A stretch of DNA of 64,000 nucleotides from an uncultured Acetatifactor sp. (GCA_910578815.1 CAJTSE010000009.1:1-64000), one strand, 5' to 3'. Numbered from the stretch's first letter, positions 43,225-52,592 are shown. Notes: generated from the sequence alone by a model not told the origin. Numbers and translations are program-made.

Positions 43225-43743
43225 TTATGCTTGTTGTTCTTCTTCCTGAACTTCTTCAAGAATATTTAAATCTTCCTGCTTGATCAGCTTTTCCGGATCC
43301 AAGAGCAGTTTCATGGTATCGCCTGTTCTCGCCAGACCATAGACATATTTGTTTTTCTCGTTATCTCTGTGCCCTCCCAAAGTCGGCGGCGGCACTACAT
43401 CCTCATCCATGATGTCATCCACCTCCGCTATCTTTTCCACGATCAATCCTATCACCGTGGATTTCACATCAATCACGATAATACATGTCCTGTCCGTGTA
43501 TTCCGCAGGTTCCATCTTAAACCTCACACGAACGTCAATCACAGGAATAATCTTACCACGAAGATTTATTAAGCCCTTAATGTAATCTTCAGCTTCGGGT
43601 ATTGCTGTGATCGGCTGCATCTGGATGATTTCACTTACATAACTGATGCTTATACCGAAATACTCCCTCCCTGTCTGGAAGGTCATGAACTTTCCCTTTG
43701 AGGCATCTTCTTCCAGCAGTTCTTCTTTTAATTCATCCGCCAT
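43225..43743 (-). CDS. cheW: CheW coupling protein
   Basis: 172 residues of the CheW SH3-like double barrel: FQTGREYFGISISYVSEIIQ, the IPEAEDYIKGLINLRGKIIP core, DVRVRF, VDDIMDEDVVPPP. It links the receptor to CheA. A charged extension at each end slightly lengthens it over the usual 150. AAAGGAG precedes the ATG. It sits between CheA (3 bp gap) and MCP (30 bp), consistent with a dedicated array. Confidence 0.93.
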   Translation of the reverse strand: MADELKEELLEEDASKGKFMTFQTGREYFGISISYVSEIIQMQPITAIPEAEDYIKGLINLRGKIIPVIDVRVRFKMEPAEYTDRTCIIVIDVKSTVIGLIVEKIAEVDDIMDEDVVPPPTLGGHRDNEKNKYVYGLARTGDTMKLLLDPEKLIKQEDLNILEEVQEEEQQA

Positions 43744-43746
43744 GTG

Positions 43747-45876
43747 CTATCTCCTTTCCTCCTCTATCATCAACCCTCCAACGTCCAGGATCAAAGCTAT
43801 GCTTCCGTCTCCCAGCTGTGTACAGCCTGAAAGTCCCTTCACTTTCTTAACATAAGAAGGAATCGGTTTTACTACGATCTCCTGTTCCTGAAGGATCTTG
43901 TCGATCAGGACACAGATCTGCTTGCCTTCATGCTCCACAACAACTACAATGCCGTCTTCCAGCTTTGTCTTTGCCCCCGGCAGGTCGTATTTTTCACACA
44001 AACGGATGAAGGGGAAACAATCGCCCCGCAGAACAAGATACTCTTCTCCACTGGGTTCTTGTATAAGCGCGTCCTCGCTCACACTGATAAATTCCTTGAT
44101 GGAAGCCATCTCGATCACAAAGGGCGCTTCGCCTACCTGTATTACAATACCGCTGATAATCGCCAGTGTCAAGGGAATGACCAGCGTCATTTCCGATCCC
44201 TGACCTTCCACACTGTCAATCTCAAGGCGACCGCCAATGGACTGGATATTTTTTACCACCACATCCATCCCCACGCCACGCCCGGAATACTCCGTGACCA
44301 CTTCCTTAGTGGAAAAACCTGGCAGTGTGATAAACTTAAATATCTCCTTCTCAGTGAAATCGCTCATAAGCTTATCGCCGATCAGTCCGTTCTCCAGCGC
44401 CTTATTGTAAAGTTTTTCTTTATTCAGGCCCTTGCCGTCGTCCTTAACGCTGATATAAACCTTTCCGCCTTCGTTCTTGGCTTCCAGCGTAATTTTGCCC
44501 TTTGCCTTTTTCCCGTTAGCCTGACGGATGTCCGAATTTTCCTCAATACCATGATCCACGGAGTTTCTGACCAAGTGCATCAGCGGATCGGAAATATGTT
44601 CAATGATGTTTTTATCCACTTCCGTATTTTCACCGATGACTTCAAAATCAATGTCCTTGCCCAGCTTTCTGGAAGTGTCAAAGACAATACGCCGCATCTT
44701 CTGAAATACGTTGGTCAAAGGCATCATACGCATGGACATGATAACGTCCTGCAGCTCCGTAGTATTCTTGGCCAGCTGCGCCGCTGCCTTCTGGAAATTG
44801 GTAAGATCCAGCCCCGGCACCTTCAGATCAGGATTCTGCAGCACCGTGGCTTCCGCAATCACCAGCTCGCCGATCATATCCATGAGGGCATCCATCTTCT
44901 CCACATTTACGCTGATTACGGCTTGCTGCTTGGGCTGATTCTTCGCCAGGGTTTTACCCTTTCCGGTTTCCTTGGATTTGACGACATAGTCACCGGGGGC
45001 AATCGGCGCCTGCTGCTTATCATCCTTTGCCGCACCCTTATCATCATCCAAATTGATCACGATAGGCGGTGCTTCCCGGCCAAACTCTGTCAGTGCCTTG
45101 CCGTACTCTGTCTTATTGATTTCATCAAAATCAATGGTTTCCGCTTCGGAGCTGTCGATCAGCTCCATAACCTCATCCTTGGATGCTTTCGTCTGCAGCA
45201 GCATGTGAAAGCCCTCCGCCAGAATGCTGTCGCCGCTGGACTCATTGGAAAGAATGTCCTCCGGCGTATAAAGCAGATCCTCCGCTACCTCTTTCAGCGC
45301 ATAAGTTGCACTGTAAGCGCGGATATTGCTCATCTGAGTATCGCTCCTGTAATGAATGACGATCCGATAAAAATGGCTGTCATCTTCCGCTACCGGCGTG
45401 ATATAGAACTGGGTAGGTTCTTCCTGCTTGTTGGCTTTGGGCAGTCTGATTCCCTGCTTCTTAATCTCGCCCTTCAATTCACCTAAAAACTGGTCCAGAT
45501 CCTCCACCAATTTCTTTTCGTCGCCGTCCGGTTCGCTTCCGGCCTTGATCTTATCAAGCTCACCCGTGATAAAATCCGATACGGCCAAAACCTTTTCCAC
45601 CAGCTCCATGTGAGGCACATCTTCCGGATGAGATTCCCGCAGATAATAGAATACATCTTCCAGCTTATGGGATGCCGTCTTAATGTTTTCATACATTAAA
45701 ACAGCGGATGAACCCTTGATGGTGTGCATAATACGGAAAATTTCATTAATGTCGGAATCGTCAAAGCAATCTGCATCTTGTTTTTCCAAAACAATGCCTT
45801 CCAGCTTTTCCAGCCCTTGATAACTCTCATACAAAAACATGGAAAGCATGCTGTCTGTGTTAAATTCTTCTGCCAT
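43747..45876 (-). CDS. cheA: CheA histidine kinase
   Basis: 709 residues in the standard order: Hpt/P1 with phosphorylated His51 in FRIMHTIKGSS, a P2-like region, dimerisation helices (VNVEKMDALMDMIGELVIAE), HATPase (HLVRNSVDHGIE, DDGKGLN, GFSTKEVVTEYSGRGVGMDV) and the CheW-like P5 (APFVIEMASIKEFI). All catalytic motifs look intact. It phosphorylates CheB and CheY-type partners encoded in the same operon. GGAGG lies 4 bases before the ATG. Confidence 0.95.
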   Translation of the reverse strand: MAEEFNTDSMLSMFLYESYQGLEKLEGIVLEKQDADCFDDSDINEIFRIMHTIKGSSAVLMYENIKTASHKLEDVFYYLRESHPEDVPHMELVEKVLAVSDFITGELDKIKAGSEPDGDEKKLVEDLDQFLGELKGEIKKQGIRLPKANKQEEPTQFYITPVAEDDSHFYRIVIHYRSDTQMSNIRAYSATYALKEVAEDLLYTPEDILSNESSGDSILAEGFHMLLQTKASKDEVMELIDSSEAETIDFDEINKTEYGKALTEFGREAPPIVINLDDDKGAAKDDKQQAPIAPGDYVVKSKETGKGKTLAKNQPKQQAVISVNVEKMDALMDMIGELVIAEATVLQNPDLKVPGLDLTNFQKAAAQLAKNTTELQDVIMSMRMMPLTNVFQKMRRIVFDTSRKLGKDIDFEVIGENTEVDKNIIEHISDPLMHLVRNSVDHGIEENSDIRQANGKKAKGKITLEAKNEGGKVYISVKDDGKGLNKEKLYNKALENGLIGDKLMSDFTEKEIFKFITLPGFSTKEVVTEYSGRGVGMDVVVKNIQSIGGRLEIDSVEGQGSEMTLVIPLTLAIISGIVIQVGEAPFVIEMASIKEFISVSEDALIQEPSGEEYLVLRGDCFPFIRLCEKYDLPGAKTKLEDGIVVVVEHEGKQICVLIDKILQEQEIVVKPIPSYVKKVKGLSGCTQLGDGSIALILDVGGLMIEEERR

Positions 45877-45908
45877 ACTTCCTCCATTCTAAAGGATTTC
45901 TCTGACGT

Positions 45909-46301
45909 TTAAATCAGCTCCAGCTTTTTTAATACCTTTTCAAATTTTTCCATATCAATCGGTTTCCCCGCATAAGCCTCACAGCCGAGTTCAAACGCCA
46001 TCTTTACATTGCGCTCGTCATTCAGCGCCGTAGTCATGATCACCTTGACCCGCTCGCTCTTTGGTATGCCCTTTTGGGTCTCAATATCACGGATTGCTTT
46101 TAAAACCTGATATCCGTCCATAACCGGCATCATAACGTCCAGACAGGCCAAGTCATAGGGCTCACCATCGTCCAGTGCCATCATAAAAGCGTCCACTGCC
46201 TCTTCCCCATCCACCATCACATCACACTCCCCATACTGTGACAGCTGCTTATCCATAAACTTACGGCTGGCGAAATCATCTTCTGCCAATAAAATCTTCA
46301 T
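45909..46301 (-). CDS. CheY-like response regulator
   Basis: A 130-residue receiver only. Acidic pair ED in LLAEDD, phospho-acceptor Asp in ACLDVMMPVMDGYQVL, Thr in VIMTTALND, Lys in AYAGKPID (where CheY has Lys-Pro). This is a complete receiver. It is a short-lived output or phosphate sink for CheA. Because no flagellar motor genes are seen, it may not be a motor CheY; the insert VDAFMMALDDGEPYDLA is slightly longer than in CheY. Confidence 0.9.
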   Translation of the reverse strand: MKILLAEDDFASRKFMDKQLSQYGECDVMVDGEEAVDAFMMALDDGEPYDLACLDVMMPVMDGYQVLKAIRDIETQKGIPKSERVKVIMTTALNDERNVKMAFELGCEAYAGKPIDMEKFEKVLKKLELI

Positions 46302-46330
46302 CTCAATTCTCTCCTTTCTTCCTATTATAT

Positions 46331-47350
46331 CTATTTGCTCAACAGGCGGTAGACCTCACCTGCAATCTCCGTGACTGGCTTCTGAATCTGTACCGCGCCC
46401 AGATCAAATGCAACCTTGGGCATTCCATACACAACACAGCTGGCCTCATCCTGACCGACGGTACGTGCTCCCGCGTTCCGCATGGAAAGCAGGCCCTTAC
46501 CGCCGTCTCCACCCATGCCCGTTAAAATCACGCCCACCGCATTTTTTCCGGCCACCTTGGCCACGGATTCAAACAATACCTCCACAGAAGGGCAATGACC
46601 GTTTACCCTGTCCGTGCCCTTACACTCTACCTGATATTCTCCATTCACCCTCACAAGACGCATATGCCTGTCACCGGGTGCAATCAGCACCTGCCCAGGC
46701 AGAACTCTGTCTCCCGTGGCAGCTTCTTTCACTGCCACCTCACATTGATTGTTGAGACGGTCCGCATACATCTTGGTAAATCCGGGAGGCATATGCTGCA
46801 CAATCACCACTCCGGGAATATCCCTTTTAAATCGCTTTACCACCTCGAAAATGGCTTCTGTTCCTCCGGTGGAAGCACCAATGGCAACTACCCGGTCCTT
46901 GCCGCCTACAATGCTGCCTGTCACCGCTACGTTTTCCACACGTTTCAGTCTCCCGACCTTTGCAGTGGAAGCAATTTTGACCTTTGCAGCCAGCTCCTGC
47001 GTCAGGAAATCATTGAGCTGCGCCTTATTCATGCTGTCCGGCTTTTTCACAAAATCCACCGCACCCGCGTCAAGAGCATCAAACACCTTATCATTCAAGG
47101 CGCTAAGCATAACAACGGGAAGCGGATACTGTGGCATAAGTTTACGCAAAAATTCGATGCCGCTCATCCTTGGCATCTCCACGTCCAGCGTCATCACATC
47201 CGGTTTATATTTGATGATTGCATCCCTAGCTTCATACGCGTCCTGAGCCTGTGCCACCACCTCAATGTTGGGATCGGAATTCAGCCCCTGCACGATCATA
47301 TTACGCATCATCATGGAATCATCTACAACCAAAACCCTGATCGGTCTCAT
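46331..47350 (-). CDS. cheB: CheB protein-glutamate methylesterase
   Basis: 339 residues: receiver domain (VLVVDDSMMMRNMI, phospho-Asp in TLDVEMPRM), linker, then methylesterase with nucleophile Ser in AIGASTGGTEAI, His in QHMPPGFT, and Asp in TGMGGDGGKGLL. It removes methyl groups from the MCP for adaptation. ATG 47350 follows GGAGGG by 8 bases; the frame runs open to 47392 inside the intergenic space. CheR lies 13 bp upstream. Confidence 0.95.
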   Translation of the reverse strand: MRPIRVLVVDDSMMMRNMIVQGLNSDPNIEVVAQAQDAYEARDAIIKYKPDVMTLDVEMPRMSGIEFLRKLMPQYPLPVVMLSALNDKVFDALDAGAVDFVKKPDSMNKAQLNDFLTQELAAKVKIASTAKVGRLKRVENVAVTGSIVGGKDRVVAIGASTGGTEAIFEVVKRFKRDIPGVVIVQHMPPGFTKMYADRLNNQCEVAVKEAATGDRVLPGQVLIAPGDRHMRLVRVNGEYQVECKGTDRVNGHCPSVEVLFESVAKVAGKNAVGVILTGMGGDGGKGLLSMRNAGARTVGQDEASCVVYGMPKVAFDLGAVQIQKPVTEIAGEVYRLLSK

Positions 47351-47363
47351 AATGTCAGCCCTC

Positions 47364-48167
47364 CTATTTTCTGTAAATCGACGGTTGCACATATTGGAAC
47401 TTTATCTTATGACGGTCAAGGCTCTCCGTAGTACCGATAAACAAATAGCCTCCCGGCTCCATACAGTCATAGATCCTCTGTACGAGCTGATGCTTGGTGT
47501 CATTTGGGAAATAAATCATTACATTCCGCAAAAAGACAATATGGAACTTTTTCCGGAAGGGCAGAGGATTCATCAGGTTAAACTGCCTGAAGATCAGCTC
47601 CTGCTTCAATACATCCTTCACCTGATACTCTTCGTCGCTGATCTGCTTAAAGTACCGCTGCTTCCACTTTGACGGCAACGGATCCACGTCCTCCTTTAAG
47701 TAAATGCCCCGTGATGCATGCTCCAGAACTCTGGTAGATATATCTGTAGCAAGGACTTTTGTATCCCAGGATGAATGTTCCAGTCCGAAAAAATCCAGCA
47801 GCACCATGGCCAAAGTATAAGGCTCTTCCCCCGTGGAGGATGCACCACACCATATGCGCAAATCCCTTGTGGCTGCTGCCTGCTCTCTGGCCCAAGGCAG
47901 AACCACCTTCTGCATATAATCAAAATGATCGCTTTCCCGCATAAAATATGTATGATTGGTAGTCAATGCGTTGACAATATCCGTAGCCTCCGCGCCGCCC
48001 GGATTGTGTTCTACCTTCGCCATGTATTCGGCACAGCTGCTATAGCCGTTCCGGGCCAGATAATTTTCAAGCCTCCCTCCTACCAGCACCCGCTTCTGAC
48101 TTAAATCAATGCCATAATTCTTCTGCATATATGACACGATTCGCTGAAATTCACTGTCCGTAATCAA
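47364..48167 (-). CDS. cheR: CheR methyltransferase
   Basis: 267 residues: N-terminal CheR helices (SEFQRIVSYMQKNYGIDLSQ), SAM domain with RIWCGASSTGEEPYTLAM, ATDIS, and NLMNPLPF, then VFLRNVMIYFPNDTKHQLV, GYLFIGTTESL. It methylates MCP glutamates. No TPR tail. Start is a TTG at 48167 with GAGGAGG about 8 bases before it; the open frame extends upstream with no better start. Confidence 0.92.
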   Translation of the reverse strand: MITDSEFQRIVSYMQKNYGIDLSQKRVLVGGRLENYLARNGYSSCAEYMAKVEHNPGGAEATDIVNALTTNHTYFMRESDHFDYMQKVVLPWAREQAAATRDLRIWCGASSTGEEPYTLAMVLLDFFGLEHSSWDTKVLATDISTRVLEHASRGIYLKEDVDPLPSKWKQRYFKQISDEEYQVKDVLKQELIFRQFNLMNPLPFRKKFHIVFLRNVMIYFPNDTKHQLVQRIYDCMEPGGYLFIGTTESLDRHKIKFQYVQPSIYRK

Positions 48168-48228
48168 AAAAACCGCCTCCTCAGACAACAAAATCTTATG
48201 TTAATGATACAATTTTTGTATTTTATTG

Positions 48229-49308
48229 TCAATCCCTTCTCAACTGTCGCCAGATTTTGTTAAAAACCTTTACAAGATCGGGATCATACCAGGTACCAGC
48301 ACCCTCATTGATCATCTCGATGCACTCTTCCACAGAACGTTTTCCCATCTTGGTCTTTCCCGCCGTCAGATGATCAAAATCATTTGCCAGAGCAGCAATC
48401 CTGTTTTCCAGCGGAATCTCCTTTCCCTTCAGATCAGGATACCCGGTTCCGTCAAAGCGGGCATGGTGTCCGGTAGCAATGGTAATTGCCATGGACAGGA
48501 AGCGTCCGGGCTTCTGGCCCACACATATATCCTCCAGCACCTCCCCGGCCGTGTCTGCGCATTTGGCAATGTACTCGCTACCCTGTTCTCTGGACCAGAC
48601 GCTTTCCGAAGCATGATTCCCCGAAAGGACAAAACTGCCGATGTCATGTATTCTGGCCGCCGCCGCTATCGTTTCCACAAATTCGTCGTTGATCTCATCT
48701 TCATATGCGGAAAGCAACTGAAGCCCCTGAGCCAGCAGTCCGCAGTTATGCCCTACATTCCCCAGATGGTTTCCCTCGGCAGGATTACACCTTTGTATGA
48801 TCTTGGAAATCGCATACAGGACGTTTCTCTGCTCCAGCTCCACCTGCTCCTGCTTGGTCTCAATCAGCCGGTGCATCATCCTGTTATGCTCCGCCATCTG
48901 CTGCCTTAAACGATAGCTGCTTAAGTGATTGCTCACCCGCATGATGACCTCCACCGGATCAAAGGGCTTGGGAATAAAGTCCACCGCCCCGGCCTGGAAC
49001 GCCTGTTTCTTCTCTTCACTGGTATTTAATACGGAGATAAATACAAACGGAATATCCCTGGTTTCAGGATCATCCTTTAACATCCTGCAGAATTCCAGCC
49101 CGTCGATTTCGGGCATGGACAGATCCGACAGAATCAGTGCCGGTGTCACTTCCTTCATCAGCTCCATTGCCTGGCGCACGCCGGTTGCACACATTGTTCC
49201 GTAACCTTCCTGCGAAATAATATTATTCAGAATTTCCACATTCATGTCAATATCATCCACGATCAGGATCCGAAGTGCTTCCTTTTTTGCCGATTCCATT
49301 TCTTCCAT
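48229..49308 (-). CDS. Response regulator with HD-GYP domain (variant)
   Basis: Receiver at residues 14-130 (LIVDDIDMNVEIL, phospho-Asp in LILSDLSMPEIDGLEF, Lys in DFIPKPFDP), a coiled linker rich in Gln/Glu, then an HD-GYP domain: HDIGSFVLS, HHARFDGTGYP, ANDFDHLTAG. Canonical HD-GYP has HDIGK; the Lys is Ser here, so activity is not certain. The family hydrolyses cyclic-di-GMP to pGpG/GMP. It is inside the chemosensory operon between the PAS kinase and CheR, suggesting the array controls it. Confidence 0.9.
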   Translation of the reverse strand: MEEMESAKKEALRILIVDDIDMNVEILNNIISQEGYGTMCATGVRQAMELMKEVTPALILSDLSMPEIDGLEFCRMLKDDPETRDIPFVFISVLNTSEEKKQAFQAGAVDFIPKPFDPVEVIMRVSNHLSSYRLRQQMAEHNRMMHRLIETKQEQVELEQRNVLYAISKIIQRCNPAEGNHLGNVGHNCGLLAQGLQLLSAYEDEINDEFVETIAAAARIHDIGSFVLSGNHASESVWSREQGSEYIAKCADTAGEVLEDICVGQKPGRFLSMAITIATGHHARFDGTGYPDLKGKEIPLENRIAALANDFDHLTAGKTKMGKRSVEECIEMINEGAGTWYDPDLVKVFNKIWRQLRRD

Positions 49309-49323
49309 GCCGTATCCTTCCTT

Positions 49324-50757
49324 CTACAGTTCTCCGATTCTTTGTATGATTGCTTCCTTCACCACCCCGCAGGCAGCAATACTCTTTTCGTAATTGCTTT
49401 TTCTGATGGCCATCTCCATACGCAGCACCAGGCGTCTCATCTCATCATCGCTGCTCTTCACAAGCTCCTTTACCGTGGAAGCCAGCACTTCCGCCTTATC
49501 CCATGTACCCAGCTCGATAGACAGAACCAGCTTCTCCATACGCTTTTTCAGTTCTTCCTTATTTGCAGGCTCCCCAAAACGCGAAAAATCATCCTCATCT
49601 GTCCTGCCGCTGTCTTTGGCAAAGCTGATCAGACCTTCGTAACCCTTGTATGATGCCGTGCCGCCGCCTTCCATACTGCCGGTCTTGAGCCTTACAGAAA
49701 ATGAGAAAGTACTTCCCTTTCCCTTTTCGCTCTCCACCTGAATGCTCCCCCGCATCAGCTCCACCAGCTGCTTTGTGATAGCCAGTCCCAGCCCCGTGCC
49801 GCCGAAACGCCTTGTGATAGAGGCATCAGCCTGGGTGAAACTCTGAAACAGCTTATCCTGCTCCTTCTGGGTCATTCCGATGCCGCTGTCCTTTACCAGA
49901 AAAAACAACTCCACCTCATCCGAAGTTTGCTCCGTCCTGCTGACAACAACACCTACCGAGCCGATCATGGTAAACTTAATGGCATTGGACAACAGGTTAT
50001 TGATAATCTGAACCAGCCGCAGCTCATCTCCTACCAGAAACTGCGGAATCGTCTGATCCACATCCAGATTCAGACGCAGCTCCTTTTTGTTGATTTCTGC
50101 CATATGAGTGGCAATCACCCGATCCATCATCTTATAGAAATCAAATTCCTTTTCCTCGATGGTAAACTTGCCTGATCCCAGCTTGCCGTAATCCAGAATA
50201 TTATCAATAATGGCGGATATATTATTGCAGCAGTAAAGAATCAGCTCCAGGGTTTTCCTCTGTTCTTCCCCCACCTCGTCAAGAAGCGTGGTAGCATGCC
50301 CTCTGATGCCGTTTACCGGGGTCCGAAGCTCATGGGTAACATTGGATACAAAATCATTCCTTGCCCTGAGATTTTCTTCTTCGTCCTGCCTCATCCGCCT
50401 GCTGCGCATATCCATGCTCTTGCGGTCCGTAATATCCTCCGCAAACAGTATGTAAGTCCCCTCTTCCTTTCCCGGAAAAATCCTGACATTGACCGGAAAG
50501 CAGGAACCGTTCTTCCGATAGGCAGCCGTCTCCTTCTTTTCCGTAAGCTTCCGTCTGTCAAAAGGCTCCTGCTCCCGAAAGTCCTGTCTGAATATCTGAT
50601 TCATGCTGCATTCGGTCAAATCCTGGCTCTCATACTCCAGCTTCCGGCATGCCGCCTCATTGCTCCAGATGATCCTGCCCTCATCACGAAAGACCAGCAC
50701 CAGCTCTATCGTCTCATCCGCGATCCGGGAGCTCAACCATTCCTTATCCACAGCCAT
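49324..50757 (-). CDS. PAS-containing sensor histidine kinase
   Basis: 477 residues without membrane segments: PAS (residues about 10-120, NGSCFPVNVRIF), HisKA with phospho-His in VSNVTHELRTPVNGIRGH, HATPase with NNLLSNAIKF (N box), DSGIGM (G1), GGTGLGLAI (G2). No receiver domain, but the next gene upstream encodes a free Hpt and the next downstream a receiver/HD-GYP, so a phosphorelay split over three proteins is likely. The last 100 residues are a helical extension of unknown role. Confidence 0.92.
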   Translation of the reverse strand: MAVDKEWLSSRIADETIELVLVFRDEGRIIWSNEAACRKLEYESQDLTECSMNQIFRQDFREQEPFDRRKLTEKKETAAYRKNGSCFPVNVRIFPGKEEGTYILFAEDITDRKSMDMRSRRMRQDEEENLRARNDFVSNVTHELRTPVNGIRGHATTLLDEVGEEQRKTLELILYCCNNISAIIDNILDYGKLGSGKFTIEEKEFDFYKMMDRVIATHMAEINKKELRLNLDVDQTIPQFLVGDELRLVQIINNLLSNAIKFTMIGSVGVVVSRTEQTSDEVELFFLVKDSGIGMTQKEQDKLFQSFTQADASITRRFGGTGLGLAITKQLVELMRGSIQVESEKGKGSTFSFSVRLKTGSMEGGGTASYKGYEGLISFAKDSGRTDEDDFSRFGEPANKEELKKRMEKLVLSIELGTWDKAEVLASTVKELVKSSDDEMRRLVLRMEMAIRKSNYEKSIAACGVVKEAIIQRIGEL

Positions 50758-50809
50758 ATCTACCCCCTATGCGTTCTTTTAGATGATATATGTCCTCCAG
50801 CAGCCTATA

Positions 50810-51178
50810 TTACAATTCGCTTAGCAGCTCGTCGAAGACCTTGTATACTCTTTGAAGCTCCTGCCATATTTCCTGTACCCGCGCTTCGTTTACCTCTTCC
50901 GCTGCCTTCCCCCGGACTTCTTCCGTAAGATCCGATGCCGCCTTGCAAATAGGGTCAAGCCCCAGATTGGCGGAAACACCCTTAAGTGTGTGAGCGCAGG
51001 TAAATACCTCTTCATAATTACATGTACTGACGCCTTCCTCTAATCCGGAATAATTAGAATTATCCTTGAACTTTTTCAAAAACTTCTCGTACATTGCCTC
51101 ATTTCCCATAAAGCGTCTGACAGTATTTTCAACATCCGCTCCATTTTCCACCAGGCGCTGCTTAAAGCTCTCGTCCAT
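50810..51178 (-). CDS. Stand-alone Hpt phosphotransfer protein
   Basis: 122 residues, all helical, with the Hpt signature around the phospho-His in FTCAHTLKGVSANLGL. The ATG at 51178 (MDESFKQ) has AAGGAA 6-7 bases upstream, better than the start at 51202. It would shuttle phosphate between the PAS kinase and a receiver protein. It is the first gene of the chemosensory transcript, just downstream of the terminator at 51224-51265. Confidence 0.88.
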   Translation of the reverse strand: MDESFKQRLVENGADVENTVRRFMGNEAMYEKFLKKFKDNSNYSGLEEGVSTCNYEEVFTCAHTLKGVSANLGLDPICKAASDLTEEVRGKAAEEVNEARVQEIWQELQRVYKVFDELLSEL

Positions 51179-51223
51179 ATTCTTTTCCTTCTTTCTCTGC
51201 ATTCCAATAATTGCAGCCGTTTC

Positions 51224-51265
51224 AATATAAAAAGGCTGAAAATATGTAAACCCTCTTTTCAGCCT
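51224..51265 (-). terminator. Terminator between HD-GYP regulator and the Hpt operon
   Basis: Perfect 10-bp stem AGGCTGAAAA (51233-51242) / TTTTCAGCCT (51256-51265), then TTTTTATATT on the minus strand. Confidence 0.85.
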
Positions 51266-51287
51266 TTCCCCGCGTTACAAATCAGAC

Positions 51288-52370
51288 TCAAGTAAAATTG
51301 AACATCTTGATCACTTCAACAATATTGAAAAAATCCTCCTTAGCGAGCTCAAAGCATTTGAGTACATCGGGTGAGAATTGCCCGCATTCTCCATTCAGGA
51401 TCATATCGTATGCTATTGCGTTACTGTATGCAGTTTTATAAACTCTGTCGCTTACCAGGGCATCATATACATCGGCCACGGCTACGATCTGAGCGCTGAT
51501 AGGAATTTCTTCACCTACCAGATGATCCGGATAGCCCTTACCGTCCCATCTTTCATGATGATACCGGCATATGTCATAGCAGTACTGATAGAAATCGTCT
51601 GCATAAGCTTTCTTGCAAGACTCCAGAATTTCGGCTCCGATAGTGGTGTGACTCTTCATAACCTCAAATTCTTCGGGAGTCAGCCGGGCGGGCTTTAACA
51701 GGATCGCATCGGGGATTCCGATCTTTCCTATGTCATGCAGCGCCGATGCCCTGGCGATCTGATCAATCTTCTCCGGTGTAAGATCATACTGCGGACAATA
51801 TTTCGCCACATACTTTAAAAGTATTCTGGTAAAATATTTAATCCGCCTCACATGGTCGCCTGTTTCCACATTTCTGAATTCCACCACGGCACTTAACGCC
51901 TCGATCATAAAATCGTTGTTCTGGCGGATTCTCTGCTCCTGCTCTCTGATTGCCTGCTCCTGCTCCTTAAGCCGCAGTTCCATATTGCGCTTATTTTGAT
52001 AAAGCTCGATAATGTTGCGGGCACGCCTTCTGATAATAGCAGGTTCAAAGGGCTTGTGCATCACGTCGGCAATGCCATAGCGATATGCCCTTCCCTCGCT
52101 CTCCTTGGGTGTCATACTGGTAATCAAAATAACCGGTATGGCGTCCAGAAGGTTCTTTTCCTTCATATAATCCAGTACCTTGAATCCGTCTAAAACCGGC
52201 ATCACCACATCCAACAGGATCAGCGCCAGATCTCCATGCTTCTCTATCTGCTCTACCGCCTGCCCTCCGTCTGCCGCTTCCAGAATATCATAGTCTGTGT
52301 CAAACATCATGCGAAGCAGCTCTCTGTTGACCTCTTCATCATCCACGATCAATATTTGCTGTTTATCCAT
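51288..52370 (-). CDS. Response regulator with canonical HD-GYP cyclic-di-GMP phosphodiesterase
   Basis: 360 residues: receiver (LIVDDEEVNRELL, phospho-Asp in LILLDVVMPVLDGFKVL, Lys in VMHKPFEP), a Glu/Gln coiled-coil linker, and HD-GYP with HDIGKIGIPD, KSHTTIGAEIL, YHHERWDGKGYP, and AVADVYDALVSDRVYK, all intact. It is monocistronic behind a consensus promoter (52472-52500) and ends at its own terminator, but is adjacent to the chemosensory operon. No strong ribosome site precedes the ATG. Confidence 0.93.
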   Translation of the reverse strand: MDKQQILIVDDEEVNRELLRMMFDTDYDILEAADGGQAVEQIEKHGDLALILLDVVMPVLDGFKVLDYMKEKNLLDAIPVILITSMTPKESEGRAYRYGIADVMHKPFEPAIIRRRARNIIELYQNKRNMELRLKEQEQAIREQEQRIRQNNDFMIEALSAVVEFRNVETGDHVRRIKYFTRILLKYVAKYCPQYDLTPEKIDQIARASALHDIGKIGIPDAILLKPARLTPEEFEVMKSHTTIGAEILESCKKAYADDFYQYCYDICRYHHERWDGKGYPDHLVGEEIPISAQIVAVADVYDALVSDRVYKTAYSNAIAYDMILNGECGQFSPDVLKCFELAKEDFFNIVEVIKMFNFT

Positions 52371-52471
52371 GGTCTTTTACATAATCCATCCGCATTCACA
52401 AAAATACGTAGACTGTTTTCCCTCTCTCCCGATTCGAAATCGGGTAATTTATTGCTTGCTAAACCGCTTCC

Positions 52472-52500
52472 ATTATACTATTGCCCCGGTGAGTTGTCAA
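52472..52500 (-). promoter_or_regulatory. Consensus sigma-A promoter of the HD-GYP regulator
   Basis: Perfect TTGACA (52495-52500) and TATAAT (52472-52477), 17-base spacer, minus strand. Leader of about 95 nt. Confidence 0.9.
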
Positions 52501-52533
52501 TCTGACTTTGCAAATTTTCAACCGGCACCGTTA

Positions 52534-52592
52534 CAGTTCAGCCTCCAACAGCTTGACGGCCGTCTGTCACCTGTTACTCGCTTGCAGGAGGT
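52534..52592. repeat. Dispersed repeat, copy 2 (GACGGCCGTC core), overlapping a gene end
   Basis: TGACGGCCGTCTGTC and CCTGTTACTCG match copy 1 at 35662-35719. Here the repeat provides the stop codon and last codons of the RACo-like gene, so the C-terminus of that protein derives from repeat sequence. Confidence 0.8.

Noticed and set aside
43930..45486. 518-codon plus-strand frame opposite cheA, and a similar 421-codon frame at 41890-43155 opposite the MCP
   Set aside because: Both are mirror frames produced by codon bias of intact CheA and MCP genes; their translations are His/Leu-rich and lack any domain.
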